Shown: piece by piece, positions 45,401-57,400 of the stretch
Position numbering within the stretch: position 1 is the first letter of the stretch
Layout of the letters: each line of letters opens with the position of its first letter
NCBI GenBank assembly: GCA_947623455.1
Contig: OX392528.1
Coordinates: forward strand, 62,001 to 126,000
Source: Mimachlamys varia
Lineage: Eukaryota > Mollusca > Bivalvia > Pectinida > Pectinidae
Reading direction: 5' to 3'
Length of the DNA: 64,000 bases
The notes under the pieces: generated by a model
The model's database searches: none
Told to the model about the DNA's origin: nothing
What the model saw: the letters and a program-made list of their open reading frames with translations, nothing else
Made by a program: the position numbers and the translations under genes

Positions 45401-48400
45401 CGATAACGAGCGTTGCATGAGACGCTTAGCTTGTTCTGATTAACCATTACTTTTGGAATATCCAGGTAATGATGTCCATCACGAACGTGTCTGGTATGCC
45501 ATATCGTGCAAACTGTTTTCGCAAAGCATGAACCACTGATGCTTTTTTTGTATCTCTCATTAGTCACAGTAGTAGTCAACCGTTACTAAGTAATCCTTAT
45601 TGTTGAACGTGAACAAATCGGATCCACTTTTAGCACAGGACCTGTCAGGTTTTTTAATGCGAAACTAGTGTGTCCTTCGACTGTTGAGCATTGAATGTGC
45701 GACATACATCACACTGGTCTATGTAGACTCTGATTCCCGCGTTCATTCCTTGTCAGTACACTGTTTCGCGTGCTCTCCGCAAACATCCTTATATTCCGAT
45801 GTGCGATAAGTACACTTTAGCTCTGATGTCAGATCGCAGGGTTATTGGAATCACAACGCGCTTTCCTCCAAAGATAATACCATTTTGTACAGAAAGTTCA
45901 TCTCGAATGTTGAAATACGATTGTGCTTGTACGGACACAAGTGATTGTTTCTCTGACCAAACTGCCAAGATCACCTCATGTAGGATTTGGAGATTACATT
46001 TTTTTTTCTATTTCAAGTTGTATCTCGCGTAGTTTGCATTCCACAGAATTTGAGCAATATTGAAGGATTCCACATCCTACAAAAATGTAGACGCGTCCTG
46101 GCCCCGGGATCATGAAACAAACTTAAGTCTAAGACAAAATTTGAACTTAAGTCTGAAGTTTTGACTTAGCTAAGACAACAATCTTAAGTGGATCATGAAA
46201 CGTGCTAAGCAAAATCTTAGCTGAGACTGAACTTAAGTCAGAAATCGTAATTGCCAATGGAAACCGCGCGCTGATTCGCGTATGTACGGTAATTGTTTGG
46301 AACTCTTCAGTGCGAGAAACAACGTTGTTGTCGGTAAACATAACAACAAAATGAAGGAGACGATGAAGCGAGTGTCTGATTGTGAAGTTATTTTTGTTGG
46401 AGAAAATTGTCAGCTTTTAACGTGTGATGTTCCGAAGACTTTGTGACTCAGTCACGAAAGAGGTGCAGTGTCGCCAATCGACCACTTACTCGTAGCCTCC
46501 CGGTAAGCTCCTCGAAGAGTAACAGTACTAGGCCTACAAAATGTAGTTGTCAAAATACGCATTGTGCACTTTCATTTAGCCATTCAAGCGCATTTTTATC
46601 ACGTTTTAAAAATGCTCTTCGAGCAACTTTTACACGTATATCAATTAAGAATTGTACTGTATCTAACTCCAATATATAGTGAACATGGGCTGGTTTCGTG
46701 TAGATAAATGGTACATGTACAAATGTAACTAATCCCAACACAGGGGTTTGCGCACTCCGATAATGTTAGCTGAGGTTTTTTACGGTGAGATACTTTTGAC
46801 ATGCGCCACAGTCTAGATCTGCGACAAAGGGCCAACCAGTGGCCTATTGAAGGGCTTGTATAGAAGATTTGATTAACGATTGACTCTGATTGGGAGGGGA
46901 CAGGAGAAATACCGTTAGCATATAGGTCCTAGTGCAAATCCAAATAAATCATCATCCAGATACATGTACACTGCAACTGTAAGTCCCTGTGGTCCATTTT
47001 TCAGTACTACGAGTTACTACTTCACTTGACCTTTGTCAATGAAGAATTTTTGTTGTCAAAAGCTTTAATAATGGTTTTCAAATGTTTGAAAATCAAGATA
47101 AGAAAAAAAACAGACTTTTATCTAATATATTTCTAAAATAAGTCATTAAGTCTTGGAGATTGAGGGGGATTCTGCCTACAATATACTGACAGGGTCAGGG
47201 TGAAGATAATTGTTTAGTACTGTGTAGGATGAGGAATTGTGATAAAAATAATGTCGTGGACCCTGTGGCTCGAACCCACGGCCACACTGATTCCTGGGCT
47301 CTTTATTAATTAGTCTGATACTCTTCCATTGAATCTTTTAACAAATGTACAATAGCTCTACATTGATTTTAATATTTCCTATCAGACTGAGATAAGTAAT
47401 ACTTACAAAAACAATTTATTACATCAAACATGTAAACTTCTTTATGAATAAAGACCATGATAAGCAGTATATATGTTTTATATATATATATATATTTATG
47501 TACTTTCTTGTTTTTGAATCTCTAAATAACCAGTTAAAAATTTTTTGAGAGTAAGCGAATGGGGAAAGTTTATACATTATTTCCCTTTCGAATTCCCCAC
47601 CCTTATTTTGAGTTACAAAATGGGAGTGTGACCATATATTATAGATATTGACATGTCAGAGATATCACCTTAATGAAGTCCTTGAGAGAGCTATTCAATG
47701 GGGGCCATTCACCCCTAAAAATGGAAGTTGACTCATCCATGATCCAATTTTCATTAATTTTTTTCAAAGAACATCTTAAATTTGACAAACTGATAACAAA
47801 TTGTAAAAATGGCCCAATGCTCTTTTTTTCAGTTCATTTCCAACTTAATATGGTCACAGTATTATCCGTCTACCATCAGGATCAAGCAACAGATGCAGCA
47901 GACATGTCACTTTTGCGCATTGGCACCAAAGCAGAAGAAGCTCCTTATTCTGTTGTCAACTTGTCATAAAACTTTTTAACATAAAGGATCCATGGAAATG
48001 TGTCAAATTGGTCAAAATTTAACTACATCTTAAATTCATTCAACAAGAATACCATTCTGCAATTATATGCATTGTCTGTCTGTAAAATAAACTCAATGAA
48101 ATCAAGAAAATTTAACAAGTTACCTTGCAGAACACCAGAAAAATTACTGATTGAATTATGAATTTAGGTTTTAGTGGCAATTGAGCATGATGAGCATGAG
48201 TAAAGTGAGAAATGTAACCCCCGTCCCCCACCCCTGCGGTGAAGTTGCTTGGGATGGGTGTATAATATCCCCGAGACAAACTAAACTATAAACTAGGGAT
48301 GTAGTTTTAGCTTGTCAAAATGACCATATATGCACTTTGTCCAGCTATGCATTTGTGCAGTTTTCTAGGGATCTTTTTTTTCAAATTTTGTGGGAATGGC

Positions 48401-51400
48401 CAGAACAATGTGGAAATGTCTCCACTGAAGTGACTTTGAATCCCCCTTCACAGAAGTATTCCTCTTTAAATAAAAGCAATTAACACAAACCTGTCTACTT
48501 ATAAATACCTAGTTTACAAGGAATTTTTTTTAAGATTTTGTAGGAATAGCCAGTACGGTATGGAAATGTTCCCCCTGAAATGGTTTTTCATTTTCACCCC
48601 TTTTAAAGAGCGATTCTCCGTTAACTGAATATCAATTTTTTTTCTTGCAATCCGTTTCTCAGTTTTCAAAAAAAATATTTTTTTTAATTTTGTGGAATGA
48701 GTAAGGGCAATATGGACTTAATGCCCCTGATGTAATTCTGCATTTCGACCCCATTTTCAGAAGGAAATGTACCTTTTATTTATTCATTTATTTATTTTAT
48801 CTCATGGTGGTAGTTGAGGTGGGGGGCGACAGTTCTAGTATGAATAGCACTACTATATTTTATCCAAACCATTTCACTGAAAAGATTCACTAGGTTTTAT
48901 CTTACAGCCTATCTCATATAACATGATGTAACTTTTTACTTAAGAACAATTCAGTTTAAAATAAAATATGATGAAAGGTTATTTCTTATTTCAAATAATT
49001 TCATGATGATGTTCAGTTGTTACTACTTGTACATGTATTAATTACTGTAATCCCATGTTTTGTCAAACTTATATTGTGCTTGTGATGACCAATAAAATGT
49101 CTGAAAATTTTACCAAATTATATTTATTTCTATTTGATACCATTTAATTGTATCAATATTCCTATTCAATCACACTTCACTTAAACCTTTTTTTTCATCT
49201 TACTGCAGTGAACTATTGATGTTCATATTTTCTAAAAGATAATGAGCTAATATGAGTTATTGTTCAAACTTTTAACATTATTAAAGTAACTTTGAAGATA
49301 TTTTCAGTAGTTGTAACAAGAATTCTTACACATTTTTGTGTAAAAATTCTTTCTATTATATATTTTATGTGTAAAAATTCTTTCTATTATATATTTTATG
49401 AAACTGTCAATTAATTCACTGCATTATTTTCAAGTGAAGTGCCATTCCTTCATGAATCATACCATAACACCCCTTATCATGACAGAATTTCTTTCAAAAC
49501 ATTTTGCAAATTCAATCTTGGATAGAAAACTGTCTGCTTATTTTAATATTCTCCTCCTTACAATGCGATTTCATTTTTCTTGTATAAAAATTGCAACAAC
49601 AATTTTCAAATGTTGATCTAATACTGTTGCAAGCATATAATAACCTCCCCCATTGTCTCCAAGAAATATAAAAGTTGTGCATGTACCTTTTAGCAAGTCT
49701 GCTGAGGCTGTTTATTACAAATACATTGATTTTTTGGAGAGAGCATAGCATATGTCCATGATATTCAGATGGAGTGCAGTCATTTTAGGTTTATTATTTT
49801 TATTGTCTTGAACAAGTTTAGGCCCTCATTGTGATTATGATTTTCCTGTGCAATATATATGTACATGTAGGTCCGATACATTTTATAAATGATTATTTCA
49901 TTGATAAAACATTCGATTCCTACTTGAATGTACTGTGATATTATTAAAGAAAACGCTAGGCCTTTTCAAGCTAAAAGGAACATTAGGTCGTTTCATCCAC
50001 GACACGGATTGATATCGGGTGCGTTTATTAGCACCGCTACAGTACCGTCAACACCGGAAACGGCTGTAGTTGAAGTGGCGTCTGTTTGTGGAGAAGGTTG
50101 ATTACATGTAATGTCTTTTATATTGAGGTGAATGAGGTACATGTCAACAATCAAGTGAGACGCAAGATTATCATTTAAGCATATCTTCTTTTGAACTCCA
50201 TTGGCTAGGAGGGATTGTCGAACAAGCAGAGTCACCTATTATGATCGAGTAAACTGGCTTAGAATTCTATGTCGGAAACTTGAACTGTGGGAAAATTCGC
50301 CTTCGATTCTAGATTTTGATCTTGTTGGACTACGATGTGACCGCCTGAAGGTGGTCGTTTGGATAAAGTACCACATTTGTAATGGTTTGAAATAGTCTAG
50401 AATTGCATTCAACAGTTTTATAAGTAAATAGTATCGAAATACTCGTGACTATATGTCTATTCCGTTCTTTCAATGAGCAGACGGGCACCTGAAGCGTACG
50501 ATTTGTCCGCAATATTTAAGATCAAATTTAGACTAAAGTCTGCCCTATAGCAGTCTTTGGATTGAAGACAGAATTTCAGACTTGACACTTAAGTTGTTTT
50601 CATGATCCCCAAGCTAAGTCTGTTTTTAGACTTAAGTCAAAAATCTTAAACTTAAGTCCAGAATTAGACTTAAATCCGTTTCATGATCCCGGGGCCTGGT
50701 CTATATTCACAGGTAAATATGCTCTACTAAGTGTATCTTCGAAAACATCTGTTTTTATAGGTGATATGTAATCGTGAAGTTGTACTTCTGGGGATACACA
50801 GCATGCGCTGTAAGCGATTCTCTGCACAGTGAATAAACCGTTTGATGATTGTTTCCAGGGGCTTATGATCACTCTGTACTATGACGAAACGTCAATATGC
50901 ATAATGGTGAAATTTCTTTAGCCCGAAAACAACGGCGAGTACCTCTTTCTCAATTTACCCGTCTCGACATCATGACCTTTTTCCGAAGCATCACACTGAA
51001 GGGTCAAATCCTCCTTTGGGTGGAAGCAAATTTTGAGTACGGGTCTGGAGTAAACAAGAACTTTGATGTCTTGAATAGCTTTCTTGTGAATATCTAACCA
51101 ACACCATTCGGTAGTTGTCACACCTGTACTCAAACCTGGCATGAACCTACTCAAATAGTTCACAAATCCGATAAAACGTGTGACTCCAGCGACATCGGTG
51201 GATCTATGGTATTCTTGGCCCCCGATATCGACCATGCGGAGTGTTAAATGTTGCCAAAGAGAACTCTCCTCTCGTCGAGTTCCACATGCCAGAACCCACT
51301 GCGTGCATCGAGAAACTAACTACGTTGCTCTATGTAGTTGAGGCAGTATGCCGTCAATCGTCGGAAGAGAGTAATGACTGTGTTTTAGTGCTTTATTAAA

Positions 51401-54400
51401 GGGGCATCCCGCGAAAGCCTAAATGCCAGTTGTTGAATGTACATGGTGTCTGCATTACTAATTATATTTTCCTGTTATACCAATATTAAAGTCCGCTCAA
51501 AAAATGCTATATTTCACCATTTGCAAAACTGCATTTTTCGGGAAAGACCCGATCAAAATAGCTGGTGATGACGCAACGCGACAGTTTTGTGGCGACAATA
51601 AACACACGTCGTCTGACCGATTAGTGAAGAGGCCGTAAGAAAGGGGACGTGTAATGTAATTATGAGGATTTATGCTTACTTGAATGTGACCAAGATTTGC
51701 ATGTCGGGTGTCGTCGATGATGCGGATGACGTTTACTCTCCGGAACACCTGGTCTTATTCCCTTGTACTTTTGCGAGGTTCTCCATGTAAATCTTTCGTT
51801 TCTTCCTATTTTTCCTCTAGTTTAATCGATTTTGAGTTCGGATTATGGTTTTATTGACGCTTTGGTATTCTCTGATTTTTTTTGTATGCATACATGTACA
51901 TACATAAACACATAAATAATCAGACGTTAATTGAACACACACTGCGAAACCTCCTTTTCAAATGATTTAATAAAAGATATGCATCCACTAAAAAGTACAA
52001 AAATAAAATGAAATGTTTCCGATGATCTTTTTAAAAGCTCAATGTCTTGAGAACTTTTTCAGATTATCCATACATTGTATATATACATGCATGTCCATTT
52101 AAAAACTATCAAACTTTCAGTGTCATTATATGTTAACACTTTTAAAATACGACATTTTAAAGTCCGTGCGCTCATATTATGCATGACCGCGCACCACACA
52201 CTAAATATATATAATACATGTATGTATCATTATGAACTTCGTTTTCGTTTTATATTGATTCATCTGTAAAAGAAGGTTGACATTTTCAACACAACTCTGA
52301 ACTGCATGATGGGACATACTTATGGATAGTTTGTAATTATGACTGCCGTTATGCATATGTTTTCGTATAATTCAATACCGGGATCGCAACACAATAATCT
52401 TTGTTCCTTCCCTAATTTATAGATTGGATAAGGATACCACTTTTATCACGCGTGAAGACATACATTTATTCCTTTTGTCCAAATTGAAGGCGTATATACA
52501 TTGTACCTCGGTCGCACGTTCCTTTTCCGATACGTTATATCTTGTATGTGAAGAGGTCTTTTTATTCAGCAAAATAATTAAATCATACCGTTTTACTTGA
52601 ACATGAAATATCATATAAGGAATGTTATAAAACACACTTTTAAGTTAATTACACCCGCCTTTCATGCAACGCAGGACTAGGGTTAGGGTTAGGGTTATGG
52701 TTAGCCCTAACCCTAACACTGGGTGGCCCAAAAACCAAAACAAAAGTTTATTTGTGCGTGTACCGCTTCACAGACATTATTGGGCAGTTAGTTTCTCCGT
52801 TGAATACTTCCCATCTCTCAATATGATTTCGTAACGTAGTCCATGCGTCATAATTTTTGACCGTTCGGCAACTTTTCGCTTAGTAGTTGGGTTTTACCGT
52901 GGTGTAAAGGCTATACCAGGTAGAGTGTTTACAATGAAAACGGCGCTCGCTGCGAATGCGTTGGTAGGTGTACACCCCAAGCTTTAGCCTCTGGTCAGAA
53001 GGATAGAAATCCCATTAGTTATTTTGAAATTATTCATTTTATGGAAACATATCAGCAAAATCATATCGTCATAGTCCATTAGAACACTCACCTCTTATAT
53101 GTGTGTAGTATTTTGAAGAAAAAAGGTAAAAAAAATTTACTTTCGCGGAATGCCCCTTTAAGATCTTTAGGATGTATACAAGTTCAACCATCACCATACG
53201 TAAGACCAATGCATTTGGTTCTGTGACAGGAACTATCACATTTAAAGATTCAAGTCTATCAAGTTCAGGTTTGAATCTATCCCTCATTGTAATAGGGACC
53301 TTTCGTGGTGCATGTACCACAAGTGGTATTGTAGGACCCAATACCAAGTGATATTTCCCTTCGAGCTTTCCAATCCCTTCGAAAACATCCGAGTAACTCG
53401 TAGTATTCCCATCGTATGTCAGAGCAGATTTTTGAATATCCTACAGAGACAAGATATTTTCATGTTGAACCTTGATCAGTTTCATTTCCTGTATCAACTT
53501 GTTCCCTACCAGTGGTGTGACACAGTTCTTCAGCAAAATCTGTTTTGTAGTCTGAGCCATTCTTGGGAGTTATAACCTCAATTTCACACTTTCCGAGTCG
53601 GGTTACCGTAGTATTGTTGATCATTTTAAGAATGCTCGAAGTCGGTTTCAGCTCAACCTTATCCGGAAGTAGTTCCTTCGGGGATAACATTACATGTTGC
53701 TCCACTGTCGAGTTTGAATCGTGTTGTTTCCCTCCTATATCAAGCGTAGCGAGTTGTTCTTGAAATGACTTGACTGTATGTTCATTTTCCTCTATAACTG
53801 TGTGTAGTTCGAAATAATCTTCCTTGTTCCTACACTCGTCTGACACATAGTTTACCTTCGGTTTAGACTTAACCGCATGATTCGTTGATTAACTACCATG
53901 TCTCTGGTTTTTTTTAGTTCGTCAGATTTTATTTCAAAGTGATTTCGGTAGTTGCACTTACGAAAGTTCTGTCCATAGACAGGGCACATTCATGTAATCT
54001 ACTCCAAAACTTATATGCTTTCTTTCGTTTCCCAAGTGTAGGAGTAAATATTTGCTTTTTCTTGTGCTGTGTTACTTTATTTGCAGATACTGCAGTTGTA
54101 GCACCATCCAGTGTGTTTACACTTTGTTTTGTTATTTCACTTGTTCTACAAAAAGCCTCTGCTTTATCAAGCATAAGATCGTCTGTTTTCGGTAATTTTT
54201 CCCTCAAATGCGTGTCTCGGATTACGCACACGATCTTGTCACGAATGCGCGAGTCTGTAAGTTCATCGAAATTATACTATTTACGCAAAGTTTTAATGTC
54301 GGTTATAAACTTGTCATAGGATTCTTCGCCCTGTTTCCTCGGTTTAAATTTGAAACGTTCCACTGTTTCGTTCTTTTTCGGTTTGCAGTATCTCTCAAAC

Positions 54401-57400
54401 TTTTCTATTGCAGTTTGGACAGTAATGTTGTTTTCCTCAGCTTCCCACTTTAAAGTTTTGTAAAGTTCACGCCCCTCTGCGCCAACAAAATATTTGAACA
54501 TTTTAGCCTTTTCCTTCTCCTCCGACCCTTTTACGCCAGATATAGCAGTTTTTTAGCAATTCGACCAAGCATAAGTATGTGTATATATTACTAAATCTTA
54601 AAGGTGCAGCATATGTGTGTGTTACGTAATATTTCATGATAAGGGGTGGCAAACTCTGATGGTAGATTTTTTAGTCCCCGAGTTTTGCTGGAGTCTCCAT
54701 AGCCACCGTTATCCCATTTGAGTAGTGGCACGGTACATAATGTACACATTTTCGTAGAACAAGATTTTAAATTATACAAAATTAGTTTTTATTTTACTTC
54801 TAAATGAACAAGGCATCGCAAACGATACAAATCCCCTCGCGTGCTAACACATGAACTCTGACGCAAAATGGGGGGTGGGGTTATTGCAGGACATTGAAAT
54901 AACCCATATATGAAGTTTGGTCAGGATCCGTTCAGAAATGAAGTTGCAAGAGTGCTGACAAAGGTTTTCTATAAATAGTACCGGTGACCTTGACCTTGGC
55001 ATCCTGAAACACGAACTCGTTCGAGGTATTACCATGTTGGACCCATATATGAAGTTTGGTCAGAATCCGTTCAAAAATGAAGTAGCAAGAGTGATGACAG
55101 ATTTTCTATAAATAGTAACCTGACCTTGACCGTGACCTTGGCACCCTGAAATTAAACAGGAACTCATTCGAGGTTTTTCCATGCTGGACCCATATATGGA
55201 GTTTGGTCAGGATCCATTCAAAAATGAAGTCGCATGAACGCTGACAAACATTTTCTATAAAAAGTAACGCTGACCTTGACCTTGAAGTTTGCACCCTGAA
55301 ACACGAATTCGTTTGCGGTATTCCAATGCTAGACCCATATATGAAGTTTGGTCAGGATCCGTTCAGAAATGAAGTTGCAAGAGTGCTGACAATGATTTTC
55401 TATAAATAGTATCCGGTGACCGTGACCTTGACCATGGCACCCTGAAACACGAACTCGCTCGAGGTATTACCATGCTGGACCCATATATGAAGTTTGGTCA
55501 GGATCCGTTCAGAAATGAAGTTGCAAGAGTGCTGACAAAGGTTTTCTATAAATAGTAACGGTGACCTTGACCTTGGCACCCTAAAACACAAACTCGTTCG
55601 AGGTATTACCATGCTGGACCCATATAGGAAGTTTGGTCGGAATCCGTTCAAAAATGAAGTCGCAAGAGTGCTGACAAAAAGTGAACATACGTACGTACAT
55701 ACGTACTTAAATACGTACGCACGGAACGCTATATCCCCTCCCCGACTTTCGACTGTACGCACCTGAACCTTCAGCTTTTACATTTGTTCAGAAATGTTGG
55801 ATTCCCAACTTCTGGCCACAAGCATCACTGAAGAGTCCTAGGAGGACGACACAGCAGTATGATGCAGTTTTATTTATTTTTCAGCATATTGTATCTATTA
55901 TTAAATTTTATAGTGCAGCGTATGTGTGTGTCACGTCATCTCTCAAGCATATATGCTTTTTATTTTTGTCCTACGTAATAAGATTCCAAGGAACTTGTCA
56001 CTGTGGTGAAAATGGTGTGGTCTACTTTTTGAAAAGTTTTCAAATATTCCAATAATTACAATAAAAATAGCAAAACTGAAATATTAAACAGAATCTGAAA
56101 TCCTTGTTCTTAGACAGTATTTTTGGTGTTTAACATTTGGAATAACTGCTATGACAATATATCATTTAAAATAAGGTTTTGAAAACAATCAAAGTTGTTC
56201 TGTAAAAAACAGTGAATGTACCTATTGCACACATATAATAATACAGTGTTTAACTGCATGAATGCATATATCAATTCCAGAAAAACGAAAAGTTATAAGT
56301 ATTACGTTAGAATTCATGGAAAGTATAAAATGTATGGCATCATAGGCTTAATGCACCTCTCTATCTATGATTGGACATTTTTTTGGTTGTTTTCGTTTGC
56401 TCAAGCTCCTCTTATGCTTCATTTTAGGCCCTAGATTGGCATCACTGACAAGTTCTAGAAAGTCCAAACAGCTATATGATGAAAGTTCATTTATTATCTG
56501 ACTCGGCTGTATCTTATTATAAATTAACGTGTGACTTTAGTACAATCCATGCAAAGACGAGACCTTGTGGAACACTATTAACAGAACGAGCAGAGAAGAG
56601 AGGACAAATTCAGGAATCACAAGTATTACAGACATGAAGTCAATTTTTGTCTACATATATCTCTTCAAAGATTCTGAAGAGTGTCCCGCCCTGGCCACCT
56701 CTTACAACACGTGTTCAGCAGTGTCCCGCACTGGCCACCTCTTACAACACGTGTTCAGCAGTGTCCCGCACTGGCCACCTCCTACAACACGTGTTCAGCA
56801 GTGTCCCGCACTGGCCACCTCCTACAACACGTGTTCAGCAGTGTCCCGCACTGGCCACCTCTTACAACACGTGTTCAGCAGTGTCCCGCACTGGCCACCT
56901 CTTACAACACGTGTTCAGCAGTGTCCCGCACTGGCCACCTCTTACAACACGTGTTCAGCAGTGTCCCGCACTGGCCACCTCTTACAACACGTGTTCAGCA
57001 GGCTTATTGCTTTCTCAGAACAAGTGTGTCAGGGTTCGGAGGGTAGATTTTCCAACAGACTGTTGGCATTCCACTTTTGGCTGACTTGTTTTTGTTTTCA
57101 TACGAGGCTGAATTTGTCGAGGGGCTTATCAGGACGGGTAACAAAAACCTTGCCAAATCTTTCAATTTCACTTTCAGGTATATCGACGATGTGTTGTCTA
57201 TAAACAACATGAACTTGAAATTAAAGACACAACAGACTCTCCTACGTCAGCTTCTTACCTCGATCTTTACTTAAACTAAGACCAACACGGGCAACTTACT
57301 ACTAAGCTGTATGATAAACGTGACGATTTCGATTTTCCGATCGTGAAATTTCCCTTTCTTGAAAGTAACATGCCTGCTTCTCCATCATATGGTGTTTACA

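Noticed and set aside
47673..47969. 98-codon frame as the transposase of the 4.6-kb transposon
   Set aside because: Too short and without catalytic or DNA-binding motifs. Left unassigned.
56565..57203. Plus-strand frames of 121-212 codons with repeated ALATSYNTCSAV-type sequence
   Set aside because: Translation of the 40-bp minisatellite in three frames. No start context or domain.
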